Position numbers and translations under genes: made by a program. From Actinomycetales bacterium SN12 (GTDB taxonomy: Bacteria > Actinomycetota > Actinomycetes > Actinomycetales > Microbacteriaceae), in assembly GCA_002837415.1 (NCBI GenBank), contig PJCV01000005.1:1-64000 (forward strand): a DNA stretch of 64,000 nt. Direction: 5' to 3'. How positions within the stretch are numbered: position 1 is the first letter of the stretch; each line of letters starts with the position of its first letter. The notes below the pieces were generated by a model, which did no database searches, was not told where the DNA came from, and worked only from the letters and a program-made list of their open reading frames with translations. Of the stretch, positions 44,210 to 53,708 are shown one piece after another.

Positions 44210-46765
44210 TCAGTCGTGTGCCGCGCGCCGACTCGTGTGTCGAGTCGCGGTGGCAGCCCACGGGTCCTCGGGCCAGGGATGCTTCGGATAGCGTCCCCGC
44301 ATCTCGGCGCGCACCTGCGCATACGGGCCTGACCAGAACGAGGCGAGATCGCCGGTGACCGCGAGCGGCCGCCCGGCGGGGGAGAGCAGGTGGAACAGCA
44401 CCGGCACGCGCCCGCCGACCAGCCGCGGTGTCTCGGCCCAGCCGAAGCACTCCTGCAGCTTCACGGCGACGACGGGCTGCCCCTCAGGTTCGTCGAGCGG
44501 CGGGTACGCGACCCGGATGCGCGAGCCGCTGGGCACCTCGAGCAGTGAGGGCGCGAGAGCATCGAACTCGGCGGCGGCTGGCCACGGGAGCAGCCGGCGC
44601 AGCGGGCCGGCGAGGTCGATGCGATTCGCGGGGGTGCCGCTGGCGAGGGCCGTGAGCTCTGGATCGAGCCAGTCTGCGAGGCGGGCCAGCAGGGCATCGT
44701 CGGAGACGTCGGGCCAGGGCTCGCGGAGTTCGCGGTGCAGCAGCGCCATCCGTCGGCGCCGCTCATCGGCGGGGCCCGACCAGGTGAACACGCCGAGGCC
44801 GTCGGCGCGGAGCGCGCGCGCCACGGCATCCCGACCCTCAGCAGCAGACGCTCGAACCGGCACGGACGAGCGGACGATCGCCCCGACCCGCCGCTCGCGA
44901 CGGGCGCTGATCCGGCCGTCGATCAGCTGCGCCTCGACGCGGTCTGTGATGAGGTGGTCGGCGGCGCGCTCGACCTGCTGCTCCGTGATGGCGGCGGCGG
45001 CGCGAATCACCGCGCCGGAGCCGGCGGCGATGCGGCCGGATGCTCGTGCGACATCCGCGACGGCGAGCCACTCGGCGTCGGCGAGCGGGCCGCTGATCCC
45101 CGCTCGTGTTCCGGATGCCAGCAGGAACGTCGCCCCGTGAGACGAGCGATCGACCCGCTTGGCGATCCGTCCGGGGAAAGCGAGCGCGACGACGAGACCG
45201 ACGCCGTGCCCTGCTCCGACCGGGGAGCGACCCGACGGCACGAGGCGCACGAGGCGGTCGACCTCGCGGGCCCACCGCTGCACGTCAGGACCTCGGCCGT
45301 GCCGCAGTGCCGAGAGAGCCGAGGCGATATCGGCATCGCGAAGGCGGATGTCGTCGCCGACGAGCGCGACGACCTCCGCAGCCGCCCGTGCGCCCACGAG
45401 TGCCGATCCGTCGCGTAGCGCCCGGGCGAGGCGCGGATCCGTCGGGATGCGCGCGAGCGCGCGTCCCTCGGCGGTCACGCGCCCCTCGTCGTCGATCGCA
45501 CCGAGGGCATGCAGCACCTCCGTCGCGTCGCTCAGGCTGTCCGCCGGCAGCGGGTCGATGAACCTCATGCCCGCGCCGCCCGGTGCGCCCCAGCACGCGA
45601 GCAGCAGGGCGGCAACGGCCAGGTCGGCCGTCGCGATCTCGGGGGCAGGGCGAGCCGGGGCGGCGGCGTACGTGCGCTCATCCACGCACCGCACGACCGC
45701 GCCCGGCCCCTGTCGCGTCGCGCGTCCGGCGCGCTGCACGCACGAGGAACGCGACGCCGCTGTCGTCACCAGCCCGGTCATGCCGCGGCGCGCGTCGCGT
45801 TGGGGCCGACGTGCCAGGCAGCTGTCGACGACAAGGCGCACGCCCGGCACGGTCAACGAGGACTCGGCGAGCGACGTCGTGACGATGATGCGCGGCCGAT
45901 CATGGGCGTCGCGGCCGCGGATCACCGCGTCCTGGGCGGCCGATGGCAGCTGCCCGTGCAGCTCGCGCACGTCGAAGTCGGGCGCCAGGTCGGAGATGCG
46001 GCGTGCGATCTCGGCGACCTCGCGCGCTCCGGGCGCGAAGACGAGAGCGTCGGCATCGGGCACGTCGCGGACGAGATCGCGGGCGGCGGATGCCGCTGTG
46101 CCTGCCACATGATCGAGGAACGACGGGGCGACGCCGCGCTCGTCGAGCCGCGGCGCGGGGCTGGGCGCCCAATGCTGGGTGAGCGGATGCGCGGGTACCG
46201 TGTGGTCCACGACCGGCGCCGGTGCCCTGTCCGTGCCGATCACGGAGGCGATCCGCTCGGCGTCGAGCGTGGCGGACATCGCGACCAGCGTGAGGTCGTC
46301 ACGCAGCTCGCGCACCTCGCCGAGCAGCCCGATCAGCAGATCGGTCTCGAGTGCTCGCTCGTGCACCTCGTCGATGATGACGGCGTCGATGCCATCGAGG
46401 CCCGGGTCATCGAGCATCCGGCGCAGCAGAACTCCCGCCGTGACGAATTCGACGCGCGTCTCAGGGCTCGTCCTGCGCTCGCCGCGGACCGTGAAGCCGA
46501 CACGACTGCTGAGTGGTGAGCCGTCGAGCTCGGCGAGGCGGCGGGCGGCGGCGCGCGCGGCGACGCGCCGCGGCTGCGTGACGATCACGCGTCCGCCGGA
46601 GCGGGATGCCAGCAGGGGTGGCACGAGCGTGGTCTTGCCCGTGCCCGGCGGTGCGCTGACGACCAGCGCGGTGCCCGTCTCGAGGGCGCGCTCGACATCT
46701 TCGAGGGCCGCTGCGAACGACAGCCCTGCGCCGATGCGGGCGAGATCGAACGGGCGGGAGGTCAC
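44210..46765 (-). CDS. hrpB: ATP-dependent helicase HrpB
   Basis: This 851-residue DEAH-family helicase has Walker A APPGTGKTT (about 39-47), a DEVH box (IIDEVHERALETDLL, about 130-144), motif VI-type QRAGRATR, then HA2 and HrpB-specific C-terminal domains. The cellular role of HrpB is not settled, though RNA helicase activity is accepted for the family. An open frame extends 100 codons upstream but the GTG at 46765 gives the normal family N terminus; it is preceded at 6 nt by CAGACT, a variant of the leaderless -10 box. Confidence 0.93.
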   Translation of the reverse strand: MTSRPFDLARIGAGLSFAAALEDVERALETGTALVVSAPPGTGKTTLVPPLLASRSGGRVIVTQPRRVAARAAARRLAELDGSPLSSRVGFTVRGERRTSPETRVEFVTAGVLLRRMLDDPGLDGIDAVIIDEVHERALETDLLIGLLGEVRELRDDLTLVAMSATLDAERIASVIGTDRAPAPVVDHTVPAHPLTQHWAPSPAPRLDERGVAPSFLDHVAGTAASAARDLVRDVPDADALVFAPGAREVAEIARRISDLAPDFDVRELHGQLPSAAQDAVIRGRDAHDRPRIIVTTSLAESSLTVPGVRLVVDSCLARRPQRDARRGMTGLVTTAASRSSCVQRAGRATRQGPGAVVRCVDERTYAAAPARPAPEIATADLAVAALLLACWGAPGGAGMRFIDPLPADSLSDATEVLHALGAIDDEGRVTAEGRALARIPTDPRLARALRDGSALVGARAAAEVVALVGDDIRLRDADIASALSALRHGRGPDVQRWAREVDRLVRLVPSGRSPVGAGHGVGLVVALAFPGRIAKRVDRSSHGATFLLASGTRAGISGPLADAEWLAVADVARASGRIAAGSGAVIRAAAAITEQQVERAADHLITDRVEAQLIDGRISARRERRVGAIVRSSVPVRASAAEGRDAVARALRADGLGVFTWSGPADERRRRMALLHRELREPWPDVSDDALLARLADWLDPELTALASGTPANRIDLAGPLRRLLPWPAAAEFDALAPSLLEVPSGSRIRVAYPPLDEPEGQPVVAVKLQECFGWAETPRLVGGRVPVLFHLLSPAGRPLAVTGDLASFWSGPYAQVRAEMRGRYPKHPWPEDPWAATATRHTSRRAAHD

Positions 46766-46892
46766 GGTTCCAGTCTGCCCCGCAGACAGACAGCGGGCCG
46801 ACATGCCGGTGCGGGGTCGAATGTGCACGCCTGCGACGCGGAAACCGTACGAAAGTGACCTCGGACGCCGGCTATGTGCGTCGGGGAGGTGC

Positions 46893-46925
46893 GAAGAGCC
46901 GCCTCGCTGGGCGAGACGGCTCTTC
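46893..46925. terminator. Hairpin downstream of the flotillin gene
   Basis: GAAGAGCCG and CGGCTCTTC pair over 9 bp, extended inward by CTCG/CGAG. It lies just after the flotillin stop and before hrpB; no T-run is present on either strand. Confidence 0.7.
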
Positions 46926-46937
46926 GAGAGCGGCGGT

Positions 46938-48557
46938 TTACGCGCCGGTGTCGGGCTCGGCCCGGTCGTCGAGGGTGCGCTCGACGATGGCCGTTGTCGT
47001 CCCGGCGGACGGGGATGCCGAAGGCGAGGCATCCGTCGCCTTCGCGACACCCGCCCCGAAACCACGACCGACGGCCTGACCCTGGATGATCGCGGCGAGG
47101 TCGAGACCGGTCGCGGCGCTCACGCTGTCGAACACCGAGCGCATCGCCTTCGCGTTGTCGCTGCCGACGACGCTGGACGCGCCGTCCTCGCCGTTGCCGC
47201 CGATGATCGACACGTTGCCGATGGCGGAGTAGCCCTTGGCGAACTCGGCCATGATCGACGGCAGCACCTCGAGCACGCGCTGCGACAGGAACGCCTCCTG
47301 GTTGGAGGCGATCGCCTTGGCCTCAGCCTCGACAGCGGCGGCGCGCGCCTCTCCCTCGGCGCGGATCGCCTCTGCCTCGGCGTTGGCGCGCAGGCGCCGG
47401 GCCGCAGCTTCCGCGTCCGCCTGGGCGCGCAGCGCGTTGGCGTCACCGTTGGCCTTGGCCTCGGCCGCAGCGGCCTCACCGGCCGCGCGAGCCCTGTCGG
47501 CCTGAGCCTGCTGCTCGGCGATGCGGGTGCGGGCCTCGGCCTGCTTGACCTGCTCGATCGCGGCAGCCTCGGCGGCCTTCTCACGAGTGAACAGCTCGGC
47601 CTGCGCGCGGGTCTCGGCTTCGTACCGCTGCGCGTCGGCGACGCGCTTCACGTCGGCGTCCAGCTGGGCCTGCTTGTTCTCAGCCTGCTGCTGCAGGACA
47701 GCCTGCTCGGCTTGGGCGCGAGCCAGGTACTCGGCCTGCTCGGCCTCGGCGCGCGCACGACCGATGCCGGCGTTGGCGTTGGCCGTGTTGGTGTCGAGTG
47801 CGGTCTGCTCGATGAGGTTCGCCTCGTTGTTGGCGATGTTCTTCTGGTTGATCGCACGGTCGGCGTTCGTCTGCGAGATCTCGGCGGCCTGGCGCTTGGC
47901 CTGGATCTCGGGAGCGCCCAGCGACTGGATGTAGCCGACCTTGTCGGTGATGCCCTTGATCTGGAACGAGTCGAGGATGAGCCCCTGATCGGCGAGTTCG
48001 CTGGAGACGTCGGCGGCGATCTGGTCGGAGAACTTCTTGCGCTCGCGCATCAGCTCGACGACCGACAGGGTGGCGACGATGCCGCGCAGCGCGCCCTCGA
48101 GCTGCTCGGTCGTGAACTGCTCGATCGCCTTGTCCTGCGAGGCGAAGCGCTCGGCGGCGCGGCGCACATACAGCGGGTCGGAGCCGATCTTCACGATCGC
48201 GACGCCGTCGACGTTGAGCGTGACGCTGTCGAGTGACTGAGCCTCGGCGTTCAGCAGCACCTGACGCGAGCGCAGCGAGATGATCTCGTGACGCTGCGTG
48301 ATCGGGTTGACCAGCGACTTTCCGTTGACGATCACCGTGACCGGCGACTCGGCCATCTCCGAGCTGGTGCTGCCGTCGGCGTTGATGACCGCCCGCTGCA
48401 CCTTCTGCTTGCGACCTGAGATGACGAGCGCCTCGTCGGCTCGGGCCACCTTGATCCAGCTGCGAGCGAACAGCAGCAGGATCAGTGCGATGACGATCGC
48501 GGCGACGACCGCGATTCCGATGATGACCAGGATGCCGATTGCTCCGGCGATCTCCAT
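46938..48557 (-). CDS. Flotillin-like SPFH protein
   Basis: This 539-residue protein has an N-terminal membrane helix (about 5-30), an SPFH/band-7 domain (about 32-200) and a very long alanine/glutamate-rich coiled coil (about 205-440), the flotillin layout of FloT/YqiK. Such proteins assemble ring- or cage-like scaffolds on membranes and organise protein complexes. The C-terminal 100 residues are glycine/serine-rich and variable. The ATG at 48557 has GGAAGG about 5 nt upstream. No NfeD partner is nearby. A MarR gene is 56 bp upstream on the same strand. Confidence 0.9.
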   Translation of the reverse strand: MEIAGAIGILVIIGIAVVAAIVIALILLLFARSWIKVARADEALVISGRKQKVQRAVINADGSTSSEMAESPVTVIVNGKSLVNPITQRHEIISLRSRQVLLNAEAQSLDSVTLNVDGVAIVKIGSDPLYVRRAAERFASQDKAIEQFTTEQLEGALRGIVATLSVVELMRERKKFSDQIAADVSSELADQGLILDSFQIKGITDKVGYIQSLGAPEIQAKRQAAEISQTNADRAINQKNIANNEANLIEQTALDTNTANANAGIGRARAEAEQAEYLARAQAEQAVLQQQAENKQAQLDADVKRVADAQRYEAETRAQAELFTREKAAEAAAIEQVKQAEARTRIAEQQAQADRARAAGEAAAAEAKANGDANALRAQADAEAAARRLRANAEAEAIRAEGEARAAAVEAEAKAIASNQEAFLSQRVLEVLPSIMAEFAKGYSAIGNVSIIGGNGEDGASSVVGSDNAKAMRSVFDSVSAATGLDLAAIIQGQAVGRGFGAGVAKATDASPSASPSAGTTTAIVERTLDDRAEPDTGA

Positions 48558-48613
48558 GGTGACCTTCCTTCCCCCTTGTAGGTTTCAGGTACACCCTGCC
48601 AGAGTCTCGGGCG

Positions 48614-49042
48614 TCACACTCCTCGCAGCTTCTGCGTGAGTCGCAGCAGCGTCGCCAGCTCGGCGTCGTCGAGGGGAGACATCTTCTCGGCGATGGTGCG
48701 CCCGTGCACCGTCGCCAGCTGGCGGAAGGCTTTGGCTCCGGCATCCGTCGCCGTGATCACGGCTCCGCGGCCGTCTTCGGGATCGATCGCCTTCGTGATG
48801 AGCCCGCGCGTCACCATGCGATCGATGAGCCTGGAGACGCTGGGCTGGCTGATCAGTGACCTGGCGGTGATGTCGCGCAGCCGCGAGGTCATCTCCGGTG
48901 CGCGGACGACGGTGAGCAGCACGTCGTACTCGCCCTGCGCGAGGGCGGACCCCTCGAAGTCGACGGCCATCTCCGCGAGCAGCTGGTGCTGCGCGCGGAA
49001 CAGGCTCTCCCACGCCTGCAGGGCGAGCTCGCGGTCGGTCAT
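48614..49042 (-). CDS. MarR-family transcriptional regulator
   Basis: This 142-residue regulator has the MarR winged helix-turn-helix (about 50-105: RSLISQPSVSRLIDRMVTRGLI, then a wing DPEDGRGAVI) between dimerisation helices. The ligand and targets are unknown; it may regulate itself and the flotillin gene downstream. The start at ATG 49042 rather than the 35-codon upstream extension is supported by TACGCT exactly 6 nt before it (leaderless). A long perfect hairpin lies 44 bp upstream. Confidence 0.88.
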   Translation of the reverse strand: MTDRELALQAWESLFRAQHQLLAEMAVDFEGSALAQGEYDVLLTVVRAPEMTSRLRDITARSLISQPSVSRLIDRMVTRGLITKAIDPEDGRGAVITATDAGAKAFRQLATVHGRTIAEKMSPLDDAELATLLRLTQKLRGV

Positions 49043-49048
49043 GCACTC

Positions 49049-49054
49049 AGCGTA
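49049..49054 (-). promoter_or_regulatory. -10 box TACGCT of the leaderless marR-type gene
   Basis: On the minus strand TACGCT is followed by GAGTGC (6 nt) and the ATG at 49042. Confidence 0.7.
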
Positions 49055-49085
49055 CTGTCGCGCACCGACGTGCGGCGGCAGCAGT

Positions 49086-49119
49086 AAGGGCCGGTCGGAG
49101 AGGCTTCCGACCGGCCCTT
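49086..49119. terminator. 14-bp perfect inverted repeat between divergent genes
   Basis: AAGGGCCGGTCGGA and TCCGACCGGCCCTT form a perfect 14-bp stem with a 6-nt loop. It is built like a terminator but lies upstream of both divergent neighbours, so it could be an operator for the MarR protein or a remnant of a lost gene's terminator. Confidence 0.6.
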
Positions 49120-49254
49120 GTCCCTTGCACCAAAGAGAGTCCTGCAATCACATGCGGTGGATGCCACAGCTAACATTCACCGTGTGATGAGCATATAACG
49201 GCGCGGTAACGAATGCAACGGTTTGGTCACGGAACATCTGCGCCTTCCTGAAAT

Positions 49255-49824
49255 GTGGCTGATCCTCGCCAGACGACGCTGCGCGAAGATGGTTTCGTGA
49301 GCTACGACGCAGAGGAGACGCTTTTCGAGCATGCGGGACGCCGCGTAAGACTCGAGACGAACGCGCAGTTCGAGGCGATGACGGCGGCGTTCGAGCGGGC
49401 AGTTCCCGCACTGTCTCAGGAGCAGGCGCTCGAAGAGCTCCGCGGCAGCGACTGGGCCGGATTCGTGCGCGGTCTGCAGTGGGAGACACAGAACGGATTC
49501 GTGCGGGTATGGACTTCGCGTCCTGACGAGCTCATGCAGCACGCGGGCAGCGCGGCGCGCAGCGTGGTGTGGATGATCTCGCATCACGCGATCGCGGCCC
49601 GGCTGTACCGTCACGATCCAGGTGCGGTGCTCTATTCGCCGCTGCGCATTGAGGCGCACACGACAAAGCGGCCGGGAACGACCCTGAGCTTCGAGGTGCC
49701 CAGCGCTCAGCTCGCGGGGTTCGGTGTCAACAAGATCACCCAGGCCGGTGCCGAGCTCGACCGAGCGCTGGGCGACCTGATTGAGGAGCTCGGTCTGCCG
49801 AGACCCTCAGCGCTGAGGCGCTGA
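49255..49824 (+). CDS. DUF302-like protein
   Basis: This 189-residue protein shows a C-terminal pattern, VLYSPLRIEAH, then FEVPSAQLAGFG and ELDRALGDLIEELG (about 123-181), that I associate with DUF302 proteins, small proteins of unknown function. The N-terminal half has FEAMTAAFERAVPAL. No signal peptide or membrane segment is seen, so it is cytoplasmic. GTG 49255 and GTG 49297 are both possible starts, and the second is nearer to where similarity should begin. It is divergent from the MarR gene. Confidence 0.5.
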   Translation: MADPRQTTLREDGFVSYDAEETLFEHAGRRVRLETNAQFEAMTAAFERAVPALSQEQALEELRGSDWAGFVRGLQWETQNGFVRVWTSRPDELMQHAGSAARSVVWMISHHAIAARLYRHDPGAVLYSPLRIEAHTTKRPGTTLSFEVPSAQLAGFGVNKITQAGAELDRALGDLIEELGLPRPSALRR

Positions 49825-49875
49825 GCCGGCGCGAACTCGCGCCCGTTCGACGACAGTCGCGGCCCACCACGCTGC

Positions 49876-50541
49876 TCAGCGCCCGACCACTCCCAGCTCG
49901 TAGGCGCGGATCACGGCATCCACCCGGTTGCGCAGCTCGAGCTTCGACAGCACGCGGCCGACGTGGGCCTTCACCGTCGAATCGCTCAGATGCAGGGCTG
50001 CGGTGATCTCGCCGTTCGTCCGCCCCTGGCCGATCAGTACGAAGATCTCGCGCTCGCGGGCGGTGAGATCGGCGAGTGTGCTCTCGACGTCGTCCGCCTG
50101 CCGACCACCGAGGTGCGGTGCTGCGGTCGCGATCAGATGCGCGGTGATCCGCGGTGAGACGACCGCGTCGCCGGCATGCACAGCCTGGATCGCCGCGATG
50201 AGCTGCTCAGGGCGAGTGTCCTTGAGCAGGAAGCCCGCCGCACCCGCGCGCAGCGCCGCGAAGGCGTACTCGTCGAGGTCGTAGGTGGTGAGCACGAGGA
50301 TGCGGGTGCGGGGCAGGCGGGCAAGGATCCGCCTGGTCGCCTCGATGCCGTCGGTGCCGGGCATCCGGACATCCATCAGGATCACATCCGGATGCAGTCG
50401 CTCGGCCGCACCGATCGCCCGTTCGCCGTCGTCGGCCTCGCCGACGACCACGATGCCAGGCGTCGCATCGAGCATGAGCCGGAAGCCGTAGCGCACAAGC
50501 TCCTGGTCGTCGACGAGAAGCACCCGGATGTCGTTCGTCAT
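49876..50541 (-). CDS. NarL/LuxR-type response regulator
   Basis: This 221-residue regulator has a receiver domain (about 5-120) with acidic pocket VDDQ, phospho-acceptor D57 in LMDVRMPG and lysine in LLKD, then a LuxR-type helix-turn-helix (about 150-210: [21 protein letters not shown]). Its ATG overlaps the stop of the kinase gene (ATGA), so it works with that kinase, almost certainly to control the neighbouring ABC exporter genes in response to membrane or antibiotic stress. Confidence 0.94.
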   Translation of the reverse strand: MTNDIRVLLVDDQELVRYGFRLMLDATPGIVVVGEADDGERAIGAAERLHPDVILMDVRMPGTDGIEATRRILARLPRTRILVLTTYDLDEYAFAALRAGAAGFLLKDTRPEQLIAAIQAVHAGDAVVSPRITAHLIATAAPHLGGRQADDVESTLADLTAREREIFVLIGQGRTNGEITAALHLSDSTVKAHVGRVLSKLELRNRVDAVIRAYELGVVGR

Positions 50542-51806
50542 TCTCCCTCTCCCCGTTCGTGCCAGCGGAGGCGGGCGGACACCCGCCACCCTCCGGCATG
50601 CGGGCCTGTCTCGATGTCGCCGTCGTACAGGGCGACGCGCTCCTGCATGCCCACCAGGCCGCGGCCCGGCGAGCGCTCGCCGGCGGGGAGCAGCTGCGCC
50701 GCGGCCGAGAAGTCCTGCACGACGATTCTCACTTCACCGTCCTCCCACGCCACGTCGACCTCCACGGAGCGGATCTCCCTGCCGTGTCGAAGGGAGTTGG
50801 TCAGCGATTCCTGCACGATCCGGTAGACGGTCAGCCCCAGCGCGGGGTCGGCAGGCGCGCGGCCCGTGACGGTGAGTCGCACCGGCAGGCCGGCAGCAGA
50901 GAACTCCTGCACGAGCGAGGGCAGCCGAGCCGCGTCGGGTTGCGGAGCGTGCGGCACGGGCGGCTCGGCGTCATCCGCGCGCACGGTCGCGAGCAGCCGC
51001 CGCACCTCGCCGAGGGTTCTGCGCCCGGTCTCGGCGACCCGGCCCATCGCCTCCTTCGCCTGCTGCGGCTTCTCGTCGGCGGCCAGGCGCGCGCCGTCCG
51101 ACACGGCGATCATCACGGTCAGGCTGTGCGCGATCACGTCGTGCATCTCACGGGCGATGCGCTCGCGCTCCTGCGCGCGAGCTGTCTCGGCCTGCTGGTC
51201 GCGTTCTCGCGCGAGCTGCTCGGCGCGATGCCGGAGCTCGCCGAGCTGGCGTCGACGGTGGCCGGCGTTGATGCCCAGCAGCGTCGTGATCACGAGCAGC
51301 GCGGCGACCAGGCTGAAGAAGTTCAACCAGTCCAGCAGGGTGTCACGCGGGTCGAGCGGGGGCGCGGAGCCCAGCATGGGCGGCAGCCGCGTGCCGCGCA
51401 GAGTGAGGGCGCTCGCACCCGCCGCCGCCAGCAGCAGCGCCACGCCCAGCGCTGCCCAGGCCGTGGCCGGCCGTGCCCGCAGCCCGACCAGATACATCGC
51501 GCCGACCGCCAGCATCCCCTCGGCGCCCGACCCGAACGCAGTCGATGCCACGGCGAGGGCCATCGCGCCGGCGAAGGCGGCGGCGGGATGCCTGAGCCGC
51601 ATCACCAGCACGAGGATCCCGCCCACCCCGAGTGCGACCAGCGCCCACAGCGGCGTGACGAAGGGCGGCTCCAGCGAGAGCGCGGCCATCGTGATGGCTG
51701 CGCTGAGGTAGAGGCCGAGCAGCACGGCATCCGTGATCGAGAACCGGCGCGCCGGACGCGGCGCCTCCGGGGAGGCGCCGCGCAGACCGACCGGTGCGGT
51801 GTTCAG
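50538..51806 (-). CDS. Sensor histidine kinase (HisKA_3, membrane-bound)
   Basis: This 422-residue kinase has about five to six N-terminal membrane helices (about 25-180) with hardly any outside loops, a dimerisation domain with phospho-histidine motif REMHDVIAHSL (about 218-228) and a C-terminal ATPase domain (GRGLVGMQER, about 385-394). Such intramembrane-sensing kinases usually answer to envelope stress. Start: the CTG at 51806 overlaps the permease stop and has AAGGGGGA 3-4 nt upstream, although CTG is rare; the first GTG is about 27 codons later. Upstream open sequence to 52277 overlaps the permease and is rejected. Confidence 0.88.
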   Translation of the reverse strand: MNTAPVGLRGASPEAPRPARRFSITDAVLLGLYLSAAITMAALSLEPPFVTPLWALVALGVGGILVLVMRLRHPAAAFAGAMALAVASTAFGSGAEGMLAVGAMYLVGLRARPATAWAALGVALLLAAAGASALTLRGTRLPPMLGSAPPLDPRDTLLDWLNFFSLVAALLVITTLLGINAGHRRRQLGELRHRAEQLARERDQQAETARAQERERIAREMHDVIAHSLTVMIAVSDGARLAADEKPQQAKEAMGRVAETGRRTLGEVRRLLATVRADDAEPPVPHAPQPDAARLPSLVQEFSAAGLPVRLTVTGRAPADPALGLTVYRIVQESLTNSLRHGREIRSVEVDVAWEDGEVRIVVQDFSAAAQLLPAGERSPGRGLVGMQERVALYDGDIETGPHAGGWRVSARLRWHERGEGE

Positions 51807-52648
51807 ACGTCCCCCTTGCGCAGGCGCAGGATCCCGAGCACCAGGAACACGAGCGCCCATGCTGCGGCGATCATCCAGCCCGCACCCCAGCTGATGTATC
51901 CGTCGACGAGGTTCACGAGCGCTCCTTGGTTCTCGGGGGCGTTGCTCATGGCGTCTCCCGCCTTCGACATGGTCAGCAGCTGCATGTTGCGCACCGTCTG
52001 CGAGGCGGGCAGCGCAGAGAGCACCACCGGCATCAGCAGCGTCAGGACGACCGCCCCGGCCACACTGGGTGCGACAGCTCGCAGCAGCGCGCCGATGCCC
52101 AACCCGAGGATAGCCGAGAGGCCCAGATAGACCGCGGCGCCGACGAGCGCCGGCAGGACGCCGGGTGCCGTCAATCCGACCGCCAGTCCCAGGGCGTCGA
52201 AGAACGGCAGGGTCACTGCCCACGAGCCGAACGCGCCGACGAGTCCGGTGGCTGTGGCAGCCACGAACACCACGCACGCCTTGGCCAGCAGCACCGGTGT
52301 GCGCGTGGGCGCGGCGATCATGGTGGGCTGGATCGAGCCGCTCGCGTACTCGCCGCTGATCGCCATCACGCCCAGCACGACGGCGACCAGCTGGCCGAAC
52401 AGGACGGTGCCGAGAGTGATCTCATCGAGCATGAACCCGACGGACGGCAGGTCGGGAACCCCCGCGTCGGCCATCGTCACCGCAAGCGCGAGGCTGACGG
52501 CCAGGCTGAGCAGCACGATCGAGACGAGCATCGCCCGGTTGGAGCGCAGGCTGATGAGCTTGATGGACTCCGAGCGCAGGATGCCGCGGAAGGTGAGCCT
52601 CGCAGGGCCGGGAATGAAGGTCGCGCGCTTGTGGTCGATGGCGGTCAT
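51803..52648 (-). CDS. ABC exporter permease
   Basis: This 281-residue protein has six membrane helices and resembles ABC-2 type permeases of the bacitracin/lantibiotic export class: a cytoplasmic N terminus (RSESIKLISLRSNRAM), helix 1, then an outer segment with GEYASGSIQ. It partners the ATPase upstream (ATGA overlap). Substrate is not shown; membrane-active antibiotics or lipids are the common choice when a LuxR-type two-component system is adjacent. Confidence 0.88.
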   Translation of the reverse strand: MTAIDHKRATFIPGPARLTFRGILRSESIKLISLRSNRAMLVSIVLLSLAVSLALAVTMADAGVPDLPSVGFMLDEITLGTVLFGQLVAVVLGVMAISGEYASGSIQPTMIAAPTRTPVLLAKACVVFVAATATGLVGAFGSWAVTLPFFDALGLAVGLTAPGVLPALVGAAVYLGLSAILGLGIGALLRAVAPSVAGAVVLTLLMPVVLSALPASQTVRNMQLLTMSKAGDAMSNAPENQGALVNLVDGYISWGAGWMIAAAWALVFLVLGILRLRKGDV

Positions 52649-53583
52649 CGGGCTGCTCCTGCGTCGTGGGCGGTCGAGGTGAGGGCCGAGCGGTACTCGA
52701 CGTCGCCGGCGGTGAGGGCGAGATAGGCGTCTTCCAGAGAGCCCGACGACGTCACGACCTCGTACAGCACGATGCCGGCCGTGGAGGCTGCGGCCGCGAT
52801 GAGCTCGGCGCTCATCCCGGTGATCTCGTACGCGTCATCGCCGACGGACGAGACGGAGACGTGCGCGTCGGCGATCGCCGCCAGGAGCCGCGGACCGTCG
52901 TGGGTGCGGACCCTGACGACCTGACGGGTCACCTGGGCGACGACGTCGCCGACGGTGCCGTCGGCGAGGATCCGGCCGCGTCCGATGACGATGAGCCGGT
53001 CAGCCGTCTGCGACATCTCGCTCATCAGGTGCGACGACAGCAGCACCGTCCTGCCTTCGGCGGCGAGTGTGCGCATCAGCGTGCGCACCCATCGCACGCC
53101 CTCCGGGTCGAGGCCGTTGACCGGCTCGTCGAGGATGACGGTGCCCGGGTCGCCCAGCAGCGCCGCGGCGATGCCGAGCCGCTGCCCCATGCCGAGCGAG
53201 AACCCGCCCACCCGCTTGCCGGCGACAGACTCGAGGCCCGCCAGCTCGAGCACCTGCCGCACCCGGGAGGTGCCGATGCCGTGCGTCGCCGCGATGGCGC
53301 GCAGGTGCTGGTACGCGGTGCGGCCGCGATTGGCGGCCTTCGCGTCGAGCAGCACGCCCACCTCATGCAGCGGCGCCGCGTGCTCGCGGTACGACCGCCC
53401 GTTCACCCGCACCGACCCGGAGGTGGGCCGATCGAGGCCGACGATCATGCGCATGGTGGTGGACTTGCCCGCGCCGTTCGGGCCGAGGAATCCGGTCACC
53501 TGGCCCGGTTCGACCGTGAAGTCGATGCTGTCGATGGCGGTTCTGGAGCCGTAGCGCTTGACGAGCGCCTCGGCGGAGATCAC
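52645..53583 (-). CDS. ABC exporter ATP-binding protein
   Basis: This 312-residue ATPase has Walker A GPNGAGKS (about 34-41), a signature variant FSLGMGQRLG (about 128-137), Walker B VILDEP and H-loop SSHLMSE. The C-terminal 90 residues form the extra domain common in CcmA-type exporter ATPases. It starts with GTG 53583 with AAAGGGAAA upstream and a TACTGT box about 30 nt before that, so it heads the four-gene operon ATPase-permease-kinase-regulator, all joined by 4-bp overlaps. Confidence 0.93.
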   Translation of the reverse strand: MISAEALVKRYGSRTAIDSIDFTVEPGQVTGFLGPNGAGKSTTMRMIVGLDRPTSGSVRVNGRSYREHAAPLHEVGVLLDAKAANRGRTAYQHLRAIAATHGIGTSRVRQVLELAGLESVAGKRVGGFSLGMGQRLGIAAALLGDPGTVILDEPVNGLDPEGVRWVRTLMRTLAAEGRTVLLSSHLMSEMSQTADRLIVIGRGRILADGTVGDVVAQVTRQVVRVRTHDGPRLLAAIADAHVSVSSVGDDAYEITGMSAELIAAAASTAGIVLYEVVTSSGSLEDAYLALTAGDVEYRSALTSTAHDAGAAR

Positions 53584-53658
53584 TGGTTTCCCTTTCGCAT
53601 GTCATCGACAGTACGAATGGCGCCCGGTGCGCCACATCGGACGCGAGTGCACCTTTCC

Positions 53659-53692
53659 GGTCCCAGCCGGTACCTGGGTACCGGCCGGGACC
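53659..53692. terminator. Long hairpin between the trehalose and ABC operons
   Basis: GGTCCC-A-GCCGGTACC and GGTACCGGC-C-GGGACC pair over 15 of 16 positions with a 2-nt centre. It lies just beyond treZ and probably ends the trehalose transcript; no T-run is present. Confidence 0.75.
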
Positions 53693-53708
53693 GGCACGCG
53701 GGTGCGGA

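Noticed and set aside
46766..47065. 100-codon N-terminal extension of hrpB
   Set aside because: It overlaps the flotillin gene end, is low in similarity to any HrpB N terminus, and a -10-like box sits just before GTG 46765.
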